This document shows positions 1 to 9,373 of a DNA stretch of 64,000 nt, in pieces. Source of the DNA: Streptomyces sp. NBC_00654 (lineage in GTDB: Bacteria; Actinomycetota; Actinomycetes; Streptomycetales; Streptomycetaceae); NCBI RefSeq assembly GCF_026341775.1, contig NZ_JAPEOB010000002.1:2418001-2482000 (forward strand). Reading direction: 5' to 3'. The notes under the pieces were generated by a model. That model worked only from the letters and a program-made list of their open reading frames with translations. It was not told where the DNA came from and searched no databases. The position numbers and the translations under genes were made by a program. Numbering within the stretch: position 1 is the stretch's first letter; every line of letters starts with the position of its first letter.

Positions 1-162
1 GCGTCCACGGGATCACGGTGCGACGCCCCCCGGTATGCGCCTCGGCGGATGGGTTGACCAGGGCTCATGCCATAGCAAGAAAGATCGACGAGGATCCCCT
101 GCGGGTGATTTACAGCGGGTAGGGCGCGTTTTCGTGCGCGGGCGCAGTGCGGGGACGCCAGG

Positions 163-2154
163 GTGAACCGTATGCGTAACTCCTTTACCGATTCCCCCAC
201 TTCCGGCTCCTCCTCCCCCAACTCCTCCCCGGAGAAGCCCTCTCGGCGCCGGGTGGTCGCCGGAGCGGCCGCCGGGGCCGCGGCCCTCGCCGCGACCTCC
301 ACGAGCGCCGTACCCGCCGCCGCGGCCCCGGCCGGGGCCACCGGGTCGGCCCCCGCGACCCCGGCCGCGCCGGCGGCGCCCCGCGCCGACTGGGCCGACT
401 GTCTCACCGTGGCCCGCGCGATCCTGGTGCGGGACGAGAACGACAAGCCGCTGGTCCCCCGTTACCGCGACGTCCTGCTGGGCAAGGGCCTGCCCCGGTC
501 CCGCAACGGTGCCAAGAAGGTGCTGATCATCGGCGCCGGACCGGCCGGGCTGACCGCGGCGCATCTGCTGCGCGAGGCCGGGCACACGGTCACCGTCATC
601 GAGGCGAACGGCAACCGGGTCGGCGGCCGGATCAAGACCTTCCGCGCGGGCGGGCACGAGAACGCGAAGGCGCCCTTCGCCGACCCGAAGCAGTACGCCG
701 AGGCCGGGGCGATGCGCATCCCGGACAGCCACCCGCTGGTCACCGGCCTGATCGACAGCTTCGATCTGAAGCGCCGCCGCTTCCACCTGGTCGATGTGGA
801 CGGCGACGGCCGGGCCGCCAACCGCACCTGGATCCACGTCAACGGCCTCCGGGTCCGCCGCGCCGACTACGCGAAGAAGCCGCAGGCGGTCAACCGCTCC
901 TTCGGGGTCCCCGCGAAGTTCGAGGACAGGACCGCCTCCCAGATCGTGCGGGAGGCCTTCGCGCCCGTACGCGAGAAGATCGACGGCAAGGACGGCGCGA
1001 ACCTGGTCAAGGGCTGGGCGGAGGTGATCCACGAGTACGGGCACTGGTCGATGTTCCGCTTCCTGACCGAGGCGGCCAGGCTCGACGAGCGCACCATCGA
1101 CCTCATCGGCACGGTCGAGAACATGACCTCGCGGCTCCATCTCGCCTTTGTGCACAGCTTCATCGGGGCCTCGCTGATCAGCCCGGACACGGCGTTCTTC
1201 GAGCTGCCCGACGGCACGTCCAAGCTGGTCGACGCGATGTACGGGCGGGTGAAGGACCTGGTGCGGCTGGACCGCCGGGCCACCCGGATCAGCCATGGAC
1301 CGGACGGGGTCAGCGTCGAGACGGTCTCGGAGGGACGCGACGGGCCGGTGGTGCGGGAGACGTTCACCGGCAACCGGGCGATCATCACCGTGCCGTTCTC
1401 CGGCCTGCGCCACATCCCGGTGCGGCCGCTCATGTCGTACGGCAAGCGGCGGGCCGTCACCGAGATCCACTACGACGCGGCGACCAAGGTGCTCCTCGAA
1501 TTCAGCATGCGCTGGTGGGAGTTCGAGGAGAAGGACTGGAAGAAGCAGCTGGAGCGGGTCCGCCCGGGACTGTACGACGCCTACCGGCTCGGCCGCGCGC
1601 CCGCCGACGGTTCGCTGCTCGGCGCCCACCCCGCCGTACCGCCCGGACATGTCCCGGACGGCCAGCGCGTGCACTACGCCGCGTGCCGGGCCACCGCCCG
1701 CAACCAGCCCGAGGCGGCCCATGTCATCGGCGGCGGCTCGGTGACCGACAACCCCAACCGCTTCATGTTCCAGCCCTCCTACCCCGTCGACCGCAGCCCC
1801 GGCGGCGTCGTCCTCGCCTCCTACAGCTGGGCCGACGACGCCCTGAAGTGGGACTCGCTGGACGACGACGAGCGCTACCCGCGCGCCCTGGCCGGGATGC
1901 AGGAGGTCTACGGGCAGCGCATCGAGGTCTTCTACACGGGCGTGGGCCGCACCCAGTCGTGGATGCGTGACCCGTACGCGTACGGCGAGGCGTCCGTACT
2001 CCTGCCCGGCCAGCACACCGAGCTGTTCCCCGATGTCCGCACGGCCGAGGGGCCGTTGCACTTCGCGGGCTGCCACACCTCGATCAAGCCCGCGTGGATC
2101 GAGGGGGCGCTGGAGTCGGCCGTGCGCACCGCGCTGGAGGTCAACAGCGCCTGA
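163..2154 (+). CDS. Tat-exported flavin monoamine/L-amino-acid oxidase
   Basis: The 663-residue protein belongs to the FAD-dependent amine oxidase family (monoamine/L-amino-acid oxidases), which oxidise amines to imines and release H2O2. The N-terminus has a twin-arginine motif ([13 protein letters not shown], about residues 27-39) followed by an Ala-rich hydrophobic stretch, so Tat export is likely. The dinucleotide-binding motif [13 protein letters not shown] sits near residue 126, followed by the usual GGRIKTF segment. The C-terminus has the FAD-contacting pattern [21 protein letters not shown] typical of the family. An in-frame ATG at 172 is an alternative to the GTG used here; neither has a strong ribosome binding site. 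The gene stands alone and is convergent with the LysE gene. The substrate cannot be told from sequence. Confidence 0.9.
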   Translation: MNRMRNSFTDSPTSGSSSPNSSPEKPSRRRVVAGAAAGAAALAATSTSAVPAAAAPAGATGSAPATPAAPAAPRADWADCLTVARAILVRDENDKPLVPRYRDVLLGKGLPRSRNGAKKVLIIGAGPAGLTAAHLLREAGHTVTVIEANGNRVGGRIKTFRAGGHENAKAPFADPKQYAEAGAMRIPDSHPLVTGLIDSFDLKRRRFHLVDVDGDGRAANRTWIHVNGLRVRRADYAKKPQAVNRSFGVPAKFEDRTASQIVREAFAPVREKIDGKDGANLVKGWAEVIHEYGHWSMFRFLTEAARLDERTIDLIGTVENMTSRLHLAFVHSFIGASLISPDTAFFELPDGTSKLVDAMYGRVKDLVRLDRRATRISHGPDGVSVETVSEGRDGPVVRETFTGNRAIITVPFSGLRHIPVRPLMSYGKRRAVTEIHYDAATKVLLEFSMRWWEFEEKDWKKQLERVRPGLYDAYRLGRAPADGSLLGAHPAVPPGHVPDGQRVHYAACRATARNQPEAAHVIGGGSVTDNPNRFMFQPSYPVDRSPGGVVLASYSWADDALKWDSLDDDERYPRALAGMQEVYGQRIEVFYTGVGRTQSWMRDPYAYGEASVLLPGQHTELFPDVRTAEGPLHFAGCHTSIKPAWIEGALESAVRTALEVNSA

Positions 2155-2187
2155 CCGGTGCCCGGAAACCCTGGGAGGAGACCGCCG

Positions 2188-2796
2188 TCAGCGGGCGAGG
2201 CCCAGGGTCACACCGAGCCCCACGAGCACCGAGCCGATGCCCCGGTTGAGTGCCTTCTGCCGGCGGAGCATCGCCGTACGCAGCTGCGAGTGGGAGAAGA
2301 ACACCGCCACCAGGCCGAACCAGCCGAAGTGCGCGAGCGACATGAACAGCCCGTAGCCCGCCTGCTGCCAGTACCCCGTGTCGGGGCCGACCACCTGGGT
2401 GAAGGTCGACACGACGAACAGCGTCGTCTTGGGGTTCAGGGCGTTGGTGAGGAAGCCGGTGCGCAGCGCCCCGAAGCGGGACAGCTCCGGCTTCGACTCC
2501 AGGTCGACCTCCAGATCGCCCCGGGCGAGGAACGTGCGGACCCCGATGTAGACGAGATACGCCGCACCGGCCAGCTTGATCGCGGTGAACAGGGCCGTCG
2601 ACGAGGCGATCAGCAGTCCGACGCCGAGCATCGTGTACGTGACGTGGACCAGGACGCCCGCGGCGACACCGGCCGCCGCGAACAGTCCGGTGGTGCGGCC
2701 GTACAGATAGCTGTTGCGGACCACCATCGCGAAATCGGCACCCGGACTGATGACGGCGAGAACGGTGATGACGGCGACGGCGAGCAGTTCGGTCAT
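2188..2796 (-). CDS. LysE/RhtB-family amino acid exporter
   Basis: The 202-residue inner-membrane protein has the LysE family layout. The N-terminus MTELLAVAVITVLAVISPGADFAMVV contains the conserved SPGADF segment after the first membrane helix, and five or six hydrophobic segments follow (for example GLFAAAGVAAGVLVHVTYTM). The length is normal for the family (about 200). Members export amino acids or small metabolites with proton coupling, but the substrate is not predictable here. Only 15 bp separates its start from the stop of the EI24-family gene upstream, so the two are probably co-transcribed. Confidence 0.88.
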   Translation of the reverse strand: MTELLAVAVITVLAVISPGADFAMVVRNSYLYGRTTGLFAAAGVAAGVLVHVTYTMLGVGLLIASSTALFTAIKLAGAAYLVYIGVRTFLARGDLEVDLESKPELSRFGALRTGFLTNALNPKTTLFVVSTFTQVVGPDTGYWQQAGYGLFMSLAHFGWFGLVAVFFSHSQLRTAMLRRQKALNRGIGSVLVGLGVTLGLAR

Positions 2797-2811
2797 GGCC
2801 GCGGCCCCCGC

Positions 2812-3642
2812 TCAGCTGCCGTGGGCGTTGTGGGGGTGGGGCGCCGGAGGCGTCACCGTCGCCGGGGCGGCGTTCGCGTGCGCGGTGTCGTCCCCGTCCG
2901 TTCCCCCGGGCGCCACGAGGTCGCGGGCCATCAGGGTGGCTCCGGCGACGGCGCCCGGCATCAGGAACACGGCGACGAACGGGACCAGGAACGCGAGCGT
3001 GAGCGGGACGCCGAAGCCGAGCACCATCATCCGGCGTCCGCGCAGCAGGACCAGCCGGTCCTTGAGGACCATGCCGCGGCGCTGGAGGGCCACGCCGGTG
3101 AGTTCCTCGGAGAGGAAGTATCCGGAGACGCAGAAGCCGATGGCGGGGACGACGGTCTGTCCGAGGACCGGGATGAAGCCGAGGGCGAAGAGGACGATTC
3201 CGTACAGGGCGACGCGCAGCAGGATGCGGAGGGAGTCGCGGGCGGAGATCCAGAGTTCGCGCCAGAGCGGCAGACCGGACTCGGGGACATCGCCGCCCTC
3301 GCTGCGGTCGACCTCCTCGGAGAGCGACTCGTAGAAGGGCTGGCCCACCAGCAGTGTCACGGCGGTGAACGTGATGACCGCGAGGAACAGGCCGAAGACG
3401 AAGACCAGCACCACCAGGGTGTTGCGCAGCAGGCCCAGCCAGGGCGAGGACCAGTCGTCGGCGAACGGGGTGGCCCAGGCGACGAAGTCGTCGGCGCCGT
3501 AGCCGAGTCCGACCAGCGCGCCCGCGTAGATGACGAGGGTGACCAGTCCGGGCAGCAGCCCGAATCCGAACCATCGTCCGTGCCGGACAGCCCAGCGCTG
3601 CCCCTTCATCAAGTAGCCGAAACCCGCCCCGAGATCACTCAT
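2812..3642 (-). CDS. EI24/CysZ-like membrane protein
   Basis: The 276-residue multi-pass membrane protein matches the EI24 domain family (CysZ-like and etoposide-induced 2.4 homologues). Recognisable features are the N-terminal GAGFGYLMKGQRWAV segment, several long hydrophobic stretches, and the cytoplasmic-type segment VGQPFYESLSEEVDRSEGG that precedes the helical core. The ATG at 3642 was chosen over the upstream start at 3684 because homologues begin near MSDLGAGFGY. In Enterobacteria, CysZ takes up sulfate. The actinobacterial homologues are not characterised well enough to assign that role. The C-terminal 45 residues are Pro/His/Ala-rich and probably disordered. Confidence 0.8.
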   Translation of the reverse strand: MSDLGAGFGYLMKGQRWAVRHGRWFGFGLLPGLVTLVIYAGALVGLGYGADDFVAWATPFADDWSSPWLGLLRNTLVVLVFVFGLFLAVITFTAVTLLVGQPFYESLSEEVDRSEGGDVPESGLPLWRELWISARDSLRILLRVALYGIVLFALGFIPVLGQTVVPAIGFCVSGYFLSEELTGVALQRRGMVLKDRLVLLRGRRMMVLGFGVPLTLAFLVPFVAVFLMPGAVAGATLMARDLVAPGGTDGDDTAHANAAPATVTPPAPHPHNAHGS

Positions 3643-3723
3643 GGGCGTCAGGTTACTTGCGCACAGCAAGAACGAGGGCCGCACCCCCGTCGCGGGAGTG
3701 CGGCCCTCGGCCGGGCGTACCGG

Positions 3724-4152
3724 TCAGGCGACCGACAGTTCGACCTTGATGTTGCCGCGGGTCGCGTTCGAGTACGGGCAGACCTGGTGGGCCTTCTCGA
3801 TGAGCGACTGGGCGGTGGCCGCGTCGACGTTCGGGATGGAGGCGGTGATCGCGACCTCCAGGCCGAAGCCGCCGTCCTCGTTCTTGCCGATGCCGACCGA
3901 GGCGGTCACGGTCGAGCCGGAGATGTCGGCCTTCTCCTGGCGGGCGACGACGCCGAGGGCGCCCTGGAAACAGGCGCTGTATCCGGCGGCGAAGAGCTGC
4001 TCCGGGTTGGTGCCGGCGCCGCTGCCGCCCATGGCCTTCGGCGGGTTGACGACGACGTCGAGGTTGCCGTCGTCGGAGAAGACGCGGCCGTCACGGCCGT
4101 TCTCCGCGGTGGCGACGGCGGTGTAGGCAACGGCTATGTTCTGCGTGGTCAT
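3724..4152 (-). CDS. Organic hydroperoxide resistance protein (Ohr/OsmC family)
   Basis: The 142-residue protein is a complete Ohr peroxidase, which reduces organic hydroperoxides in the cytoplasm using two reactive cysteines. Both are visible: the peroxidatic Cys in GYSACFQGAL (about residue 60) and the resolving Cys in HQVCPYSNATRGN (about residue 125). The start at 4152 (MTTQNIAVAYTA) has a good ribosome binding site (GGAGGA about 9 nt upstream); the longer frame to 4194 lacks one. No OhrR-type MarR gene is adjacent. The MarR gene about 1.3 kb away is divergent from an oxidoreductase instead, so regulation of ohr is not evident here. Confidence 0.93.
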   Translation of the reverse strand: MTTQNIAVAYTAVATAENGRDGRVFSDDGNLDVVVNPPKAMGGSGAGTNPEQLFAAGYSACFQGALGVVARQEKADISGSTVTASVGIGKNEDGGFGLEVAITASIPNVDAATAQSLIEKAHQVCPYSNATRGNIKVELSVA

Positions 4153-4249
4153 GCTGAGGATTCCTCCTGCTGATGCGCCGCGACTCGCGCCCACGATCGC
4201 GACGGCCTGGGATGAGACTAGTGGGTGTGCTCAACGGGTTTGCCGAACG

Positions 4250-4328
4250 GGCCGGGAGCCGGCCGGGAGCCGGTCGGCGGGCCCGGTGCCGGTCGGGGAG
4301 CCGGGCGCCGGTCGGGGAGCCGTCGGCG
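4250..4328. repeat. Degenerate GC-rich tandem repeat between ohr and oxidoreductase
   Basis: The spacer between ohr and the oxidoreductase contains imperfect repeats of the words GCCGGGAGCCGG and GTCGGGGAGCCG. There is no open frame of interest. It looks like slippage-prone intergenic DNA downstream of the oxidoreductase. Confidence 0.6.
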
Positions 4329-4329
4329 G

Positions 4330-5349
4330 TCAGGCGAGGGAAACGATCATCTTGCCGGTGTTCTCGCCGCGCAGCAGGCCGAGGAAGGCGTCGAAGCCGT
4401 TCTCGATGCCCTCGACGGCGGTCTCGTTGTACTTGAGCTCGCCCGAGGCCAGCCAGCCGGCGACCTCCTCGACGAACCGGGGCTGGAGCTCGGCGTGATC
4501 GCTGACGAGCATGCCCTGGAGCCGCAGCCGCTTGCCGATGATCAGCGCCATGTTGCGCGGGCCGGGGACCGGCTCGGTCTCGTTGTACTGGGCGATCATT
4601 CCGCAGATGGTGGCGCGGCCGTGCACGTTGAGCGTGGTGATCGCGGCTTCCAGGTGCTCGCCGCCGACGTTGTCGAAGTAGACGTCGATCCCGTCGGGGG
4701 CGGCGGCCCTGAGCTGGTCGAGGACCGGGCCGTTCTTGTAGTTGAACGCGGCGTCGAAGCCGTACTCCTCGACGAGGACCCGGACCTTCTCGTCGGAACC
4801 GGCCGACCCGATGACGCGCGAGGCACCCTTGAGCCTGGCCATCTGGCCGACCTGGCTGCCCACCGCGCCCGCCGCGCCGGAGACGAAGACCGCGTCGCCC
4901 TCCTTGAAGGAGGCGACATCGAGGAGGCCCGCGTACGCGGTCATGCCGGTCATGCCGAGCACACCGAGGTAGGCGGAGAGCGGGGCCAGGTCGGGGTCGA
5001 CCTTCACGGCGTGCTTGGCGGGCACCTCGGCGTACTCGCGCCAGCCCAGACCGTGCATGACGTGGTCACCGACGGCGATGCCCTCGGCGTTCGACGCGAT
5101 GACCTCGCCGACCGCGCCGCCGTCCATGGGGTGGTCGAGCTTGAAGGGCGGGGTGTACGACTTCACGTCGTTCATCCGGCCCCGCATGTACGGGTCGACC
5201 GAGAAGTGCTTGTTGCGGACGAGGACGCGGCCCTCGGCCGGAGCGGTGACCGGGGCCTCACGCAGCGCGAAGTCCTCGGCCTTGGGCCAGCCGTGCGGGC
5301 GGGCGACAAGGTGCCATTCACGGCTGGACGTGGGAAGAGCTGCAGACAT
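4330..5349 (-). CDS. NADP-dependent MDR-superfamily oxidoreductase (curcumin reductase-like)
   Basis: The 339-residue cytoplasmic protein is a zinc-independent medium-chain reductase of the leukotriene B4 12-hydroxydehydrogenase/CurA type. The N-terminal domain has the signature WPKAEDFALREAP and KHFSVDPYMRGRM. The cofactor fold carries VFVSGAAGAVGSQVGQ (about residue 148) and IGSAGSDEKV, with YFDNVGGEHLEAAI further on. Such enzymes reduce enones or alkenals with NADPH. The length is normal. It is transcribed divergently from the marR gene, with a palindrome in the gap, so it is the likely target of that regulator. The ATG at 5349 follows a GAGGAG sequence. Confidence 0.9.
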   Translation of the reverse strand: MSAALPTSSREWHLVARPHGWPKAEDFALREAPVTAPAEGRVLVRNKHFSVDPYMRGRMNDVKSYTPPFKLDHPMDGGAVGEVIASNAEGIAVGDHVMHGLGWREYAEVPAKHAVKVDPDLAPLSAYLGVLGMTGMTAYAGLLDVASFKEGDAVFVSGAAGAVGSQVGQMARLKGASRVIGSAGSDEKVRVLVEEYGFDAAFNYKNGPVLDQLRAAAPDGIDVYFDNVGGEHLEAAITTLNVHGRATICGMIAQYNETEPVPGPRNMALIIGKRLRLQGMLVSDHAELQPRFVEEVAGWLASGELKYNETAVEGIENGFDAFLGLLRGENTGKMIVSLA

Positions 5350-5424
5350 GGGCTCGGGGTCTCCTCGATGTCGTACGGGAATGCCTCACCGGCGGGAAGC
5401 CCCCGCCCGGAAAAAAGCTTCAGG

Positions 5425-5458
5425 ACATGAAACAACCATGCTCCTGGATATTTCATGT
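5425..5458. promoter_or_regulatory. Inverted repeat in marR/oxidoreductase divergent promoter
   Basis: A perfect 8-bp inverted repeat, ACATGAAA (5425-5432) and TTTCATGT (5451-5458), lies in the 137-bp gap between the divergent genes, in an AT-rich patch that stands out from the surroundings. The centre-to-centre spacing is longer than a typical MarR palindrome. It may be two half-operators or one operator flanking a promoter. Assignment to the adjacent MarR protein is inference from position. Confidence 0.5.
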
Positions 5459-5486
5459 TGTCAAGTAAATGGGTACCCTGGGAGCC

Positions 5487-5924
5487 ATGGCCACCCGTAC
5501 AGACCCCCTGACCCTTGAGGTCGTCGAGCTCATCGGCACCGTCGTGGCGCGCTACTACGAGGAGTACGACCGGGCCGCGGCCACGCACTCGCTCACCGGA
5601 GCGCAGGCGCGGGTGCTCGGGCTGCTCTCCCTGGAGCCGATGCCCATGCGGAAGATCGCCCAGAAGCTGAAGTGCGAGCCGTCGAACGTGACGGGCATCG
5701 TCGACCGCCTGGAGGCCCGGGAGCTGGTGGAGCGCAGGCCCGATCCCGCCGACCGGCGCGTGAAGCTGGCCGCCCCCACGGAGAGGGGGGCCCGCACGGC
5801 CCGGGAGCTGCGCGACGGGCTGCATTTCGCCCGGGAGCCGCTGGCCGGACTCTCGGACGCGGAGCGCAGGGTGCTGCGGGATCTCCTGCGCCGGATGCTG
5901 GGCGAGGACGTGAGCGGGGCATGA
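5487..5924 (+). CDS. MarR-family transcriptional regulator
   Basis: The 145-residue protein has the MarR winged-helix arrangement. Helical dimerisation segments lie at both ends. A DNA-binding core follows around residues 55-95 (MRKIAQKLKCEPSNVTGIVDRLEAREL) with the wing ERRPDPADRRVKLAAPTERG. The DRR dipeptide of the wing is typical of the family. The ATG at 5487 is preceded closely by GGAG; the upstream start at 5469 is less likely. Its neighbour is the divergent oxidoreductase, which it probably represses together with itself. No conserved redox cysteine pattern of the OhrR type is evident, so the ligand is unknown. Confidence 0.9.
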   Translation: MATRTDPLTLEVVELIGTVVARYYEEYDRAAATHSLTGAQARVLGLLSLEPMPMRKIAQKLKCEPSNVTGIVDRLEARELVERRPDPADRRVKLAAPTERGARTARELRDGLHFAREPLAGLSDAERRVLRDLLRRMLGEDVSGA

Positions 5925-5925
5925 G

Positions 5926-5966
<41 letters not shown>

Positions 5967-6146
5967 CGAGCGTGGACGGGGGCCTGTAGGGGCCGCCCGG
6001 CCGGCCCGGCGCCCATCTGGCGCCCCGTCAGTCACGTTCCCTCTAACGGCTCATCCCAGCGCGCGCCACGCCCCTGGGGGCGCCACGATGCGAAGAGAAC
6101 CGGCTGCCGCCGGTGCCCCACATCAGCGCTCTCGGGAGAACCTGCC

Positions 6147-7184
6147 GTGACCGTCAGTCTTGACCAGCTGCGCCGTTGCCATGTCGCCGTCGATCTCGGG
6201 GCCGCCAGGACCCGTGTGTACGTCAAAGGGCTCGGGCTCGTCGTCGACGAGCCCAGTGTCGCCGCCGTGAACACCCGTACCGGATCGCTCATCGCCGTCG
6301 GCGCGCTCGCCGAGCAGATGACCGGCCGCACCCCCGAGTACATCCGGGTGGCCCGCCCCGTCTCCGGCGGCACCGTCATCGACATCGAGATGGCCCAGCG
6401 CATGCTGCGCCACCTGCTCGGCGAGAAGCTCCGCCGCCAACTGCGCCGCAAGCCCCGGCTGCGCGCCGCCGCCTGCACCCCGCACGACAGCGATCCGCTC
6501 GCCCAGCGCGCCGCGGTGGAGACCCTGGTCGGGCTCGGCGCCCGGCGGGTGGAGCTGGTCGACACCCTGATCGCGGCGGCCGTCGGCTGCGGACTGCCGG
6601 TCGAGCAGCCGACCGCCACCATGATCATGGTGTGCGGGGCCGCGACCACCCAGATCGCGGTCCTCTCGCTCGGCTCGATCGTGACCGCCGTCCGCATCCC
6701 GATCGGCGGCGACGCCATCGATCACGCGGTGATCCAGCATCTGCGCCAGCACCATGAGCTGATGCTGCCGAGCCAGTCCGTGCGCCCGCTGCAACTGGCC
6801 CTCAGCGGCAACGGCCTCACCCCCCACGGGCCCGCCGTCACCGAGATCCACGGCCGTGACGTGGCCACCGGTCTGGCCCGCTCCGTACAGGTCGACACCG
6901 CGGCCGTCCGGCAGGCCATCCACACCCCGCTCACCGCGGTGCTCGACGGCCTCGGCAAGGTGCTCCGGAACTGCCCGCCGGACCTGGTGGCCGACCTCGC
7001 GGACCGGGGGATCATGATGGTGGGCGGCAGCGCGCTGCTGCCCGGACTGGACCAGATGCTGCGGGACGCGACCGGCATGCCGGTGCACATCGCCGAACGG
7101 CCGGACGTCTGCTCCGTGCTCGGCCTGGGCGCCATGCTGGACGGCAAGATCCGTCCACTGGTCCTCAACCCGCTGGCGGGCTGA
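6147..7184 (+). CDS. mbl: MreB-like rod-shape/cytoskeletal protein (Mbl type)
   Basis: The 345-residue protein is an actin-like ATPase of the MreB/Mbl family. Nucleotide-binding motifs are visible: phosphate 1 (VAVDLGAARTRVYVKG, residue 12 on), phosphate 2 (MVCGAATTQIAVLSLGSIV near residue 162) and the adenosine motif (MMVGGSALLPGLDQML near residue 290). Canonical MreB has DLGTAN and DIGGGTTEVAV, so both phosphate loops are altered here, as in the divergent streptomycete Mbl. In Streptomyces, MreB and Mbl act in spore-wall synthesis rather than elongation. The gene lies apart from the main mreBCD cluster. The symbol is given from family recognition and recalled synteny. Confidence 0.8.
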   Translation: MTVSLDQLRRCHVAVDLGAARTRVYVKGLGLVVDEPSVAAVNTRTGSLIAVGALAEQMTGRTPEYIRVARPVSGGTVIDIEMAQRMLRHLLGEKLRRQLRRKPRLRAAACTPHDSDPLAQRAAVETLVGLGARRVELVDTLIAAAVGCGLPVEQPTATMIMVCGAATTQIAVLSLGSIVTAVRIPIGGDAIDHAVIQHLRQHHELMLPSQSVRPLQLALSGNGLTPHGPAVTEIHGRDVATGLARSVQVDTAAVRQAIHTPLTAVLDGLGKVLRNCPPDLVADLADRGIMMVGGSALLPGLDQMLRDATGMPVHIAERPDVCSVLGLGAMLDGKIRPLVLNPLAG

Positions 7185-7207
7185 GAACACTGCGGGGGGC
7201 GACGCAC

Positions 7208-8935
7208 ATGAGCGGAGAGCACGGAGAGCACGGAGAGTCCGGAGAGTCCGGAGCTGCCGGAGCTGCCGGAGCTGCCGGAGCTGCCGGAGAGGCTGGAGCA
7301 GCCGGAGCCGGAGCGGCTGGAACGGCTGGAACAGCCGAGCCTTCCGGGGCCACCGGGGCCACCGGGCCGGGCGCCGGGACGGCGACGCGGCGGTCCGCGA
7401 AGCCCCGGCTGCCGATGCTGCTGGAGGCGGTCCTCAGCGTCGGCAGCGATCTCGAACTGCGGGCCACGCTCCAGCAGATCGTGGACACCGCCACCGTGCT
7501 GACCGAGGCGCGCTACGGCGCGCTCGGTGTCCTGGACCCCGAAGAGGGCACGATCACCGAGCTGTTCACCTCCGGGATGACCGACGAGGAACGGCGGCAC
7601 ATCGACCGGTTCCCCGACGGCCGCACGGGCATCCTCGGCGTGCTCATCGAGGATCCGCAGCCGCTGCGCTCCGACGACCTGACCACCGATCCGCGGGCGG
7701 CCGGCTTGCCGCCGGGGCACCCCCCGATGCGCTCCTTCCTCGGTGCCCCGATCCGGGTGCACGCCGAGGTCTTCGGCAACCTCTATCTCACCGAGAAGCG
7801 CTCCGGGCACTTCACCGACACGGACACGGCGCTGCTGCGGGTCCTCGCCTCCCAGGCCGGGATCGCGATCGGCAACGCCCGGCTCTACGAGACGGCGCGG
7901 CAGCGGGAACGCTGGATCGAGGGGGCCGCGGCCGTCACCACGGCGCTGCTGACCGGCACGAACGCGGCCGACTCCCTGATGATCGTCGCCGAACGGGCCC
8001 GGGTGCTCGCCGGAGCGTCCGCCGGAGTGATCCTCCAGCCGACCGACGAGGGCGGGATGGAGATCGTGACCGCCTCCACGCTGGACGACCCGGCGGGCAT
8101 CGTCGGCACGACCATCGCCCCCGGCTCCCCCGTCCTGGTGCAACTGCTGGGCGGCGAACCGGTCTTCATCAGCGACTCGGCGACCGACCCCCGGATGACC
8201 ACCGACGTACGGTCCCGGTTCGGGCCCAGCATGATGCTGCCGCTGCAGAGCGGTGGCCGGCTGATCGGCACGCTGGCGCTGCCCCGGCGGCGCGGCGAGA
8301 GCCCGTACACGGCCGTGGACCGGCTGCTGGCCTCGCAGTTCGCCTCACAGGCGGCGCTGGCCCTGGTCATGGCGGACGCCCAGCACGACCGGGAGCAGCT
8401 CGCGGTGTACGAGGACCGCGACCGGATCGCCCGGGACCTGCACGATCTGGTCGTCCAGCGGCTCTTCGCGACCGAGATGATGCTGGAGTCCACCCGCCGC
8501 CGGGCCGCTTCGGAGGAGACCGGCGAGCTGCTGGGCCAGGCCGTCGATGAGCTGGACTCCACCATCCAGGAGGTCCGGACGGCCATCTTCGCGCTTCAGC
8601 AGCCGCCCGCCGAGGCCCCGGCGACTTTCCGGGGGCGGGTGCTTCGGGAGACCGGCGGCGCGGCGGCCGTGCTCGGCTTCCAGCCCTCGGTGCACTTCAC
8701 CGGCCCGGTGGACGCGTTGGTCGGCGAGCCCGCCGACCGGGAGCTGCTGGCCGCCCTGCGGGGCGCGCTGGCGTCCGCGCACCGCCGGAGCGGGGTGTCG
8801 GCCATCGAGGTGGAGGTGGACGCGACCGCCAGGCTGCCCGACGGACGCGGCGCGGTACGGCTGGTGGTCGCGGACGACGGGCGTGACGAGAACGGCGGCC
8901 GGTCGACGACGGTCACCTGGCAGGCGCCACTCTGA
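7208..8935 (+). CDS. GAF-domain sensor kinase-like protein with degenerate ATPase domain
   Basis: The 575-residue protein begins with an Ala/Gly/Glu-rich low-complexity stretch (residues 15-55, encoded by 9-bp repeats). Two GAF domains follow (about 75-230 and 245-395), then a HisKA_3 dimerisation/phosphoacceptor segment with DRDRIARDLHDLVVQRLF, where the H of DLHD is the expected phosphorylated residue. In NarL-type kinases an HATPase domain with an N-box Asn and two Gly-rich boxes should follow. Here the N-box position reads ALRGALASAHRRS, without Asn, and after VADDG the protein ends within 20 residues, so the ATP lid is missing. It may be a non-catalytic sensor or a partner for another kinase. 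No response regulator gene is adjacent. Confidence 0.85.
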   Translation: MSGEHGEHGESGESGAAGAAGAAGAAGEAGAAGAGAAGTAGTAEPSGATGATGPGAGTATRRSAKPRLPMLLEAVLSVGSDLELRATLQQIVDTATVLTEARYGALGVLDPEEGTITELFTSGMTDEERRHIDRFPDGRTGILGVLIEDPQPLRSDDLTTDPRAAGLPPGHPPMRSFLGAPIRVHAEVFGNLYLTEKRSGHFTDTDTALLRVLASQAGIAIGNARLYETARQRERWIEGAAAVTTALLTGTNAADSLMIVAERARVLAGASAGVILQPTDEGGMEIVTASTLDDPAGIVGTTIAPGSPVLVQLLGGEPVFISDSATDPRMTTDVRSRFGPSMMLPLQSGGRLIGTLALPRRRGESPYTAVDRLLASQFASQAALALVMADAQHDREQLAVYEDRDRIARDLHDLVVQRLFATEMMLESTRRRAASEETGELLGQAVDELDSTIQEVRTAIFALQQPPAEAPATFRGRVLRETGGAAAVLGFQPSVHFTGPVDALVGEPADRELLAALRGALASAHRRSGVSAIEVEVDATARLPDGRGAVRLVVADDGRDENGGRSTTVTWQAPL

Positions 8936-8941
8936 GTCCGC

Positions 8942-9373
8942 TCACCCGGAGGGCGCCGCCCTGAGCGCGATCCTGGTGTTGGAGTGGGCGATGCCCGCGT
9001 CCTTCTTGAGCCGCCGCAGCAGTGTGTCCAGGGCCCCGGGATCGGCGGCGGTGGCCCGTACCAGATAGTCGTGCCCGCCCGTCACATGCACCACCTCGGT
9101 GATGCCGGGCAGCATCAGTACGGCACGCTCGAACTCCTCGTTCGTCGTGTCGAGGCGCAGGCTCACGTCGATGAAGACGACCAGGCCCGAACGCGTGTCG
9201 GCGGCCGGGTCGACGATGACGGTGAAGCCGCGGATGACCCCGTCGCGGCGCATGCGGCGCACCCGGTCGCCCGCGGCGTTGGCGCTGAGCCCGACGCGTA
9301 CGCCCAGATCTCGGTACGAGATCCGCGCGTCCTCCTGGAGGATGCCGAGGATTTCCCTGTCCAGCCGGTCCAT
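8942..9373 (-). CDS. Lrp/AsnC-family transcriptional regulator
   Basis: The 143-residue protein has the compact AsnC layout: an N-terminal helix-turn-helix (MDRLDREILGILQEDARIS, then LGVRVGLSANAAGDRVRRM) and a C-terminal RAM ligand-binding domain (about 65-140). The RAM domain includes VVHVTGGHDYLVRATAADP, which forms the effector pocket. The start at 9373 is the conserved family start; the upstream extension of the open frame has no such homology. It is divergent from the NarK-like transporter gene, with a 198-bp gap, and probably regulates it. Members respond to amino acids or related metabolites. Confidence 0.92.
   Translation of the reverse strand: MDRLDREILGILQEDARISYRDLGVRVGLSANAAGDRVRRMRRDGVIRGFTVIVDPAADTRSGLVVFIDVSLRLDTTNEEFERAVLMLPGITEVVHVTGGHDYLVRATAADPGALDTLLRRLKKDAGIAHSNTRIALRAAPSG

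Noticed and set aside
13..2076. 687-codon minus frame opposite the amine oxidase gene
   Set aside because: The plus strand encodes a recognisable FAD enzyme. The minus translation has no motifs and typical antisense composition.
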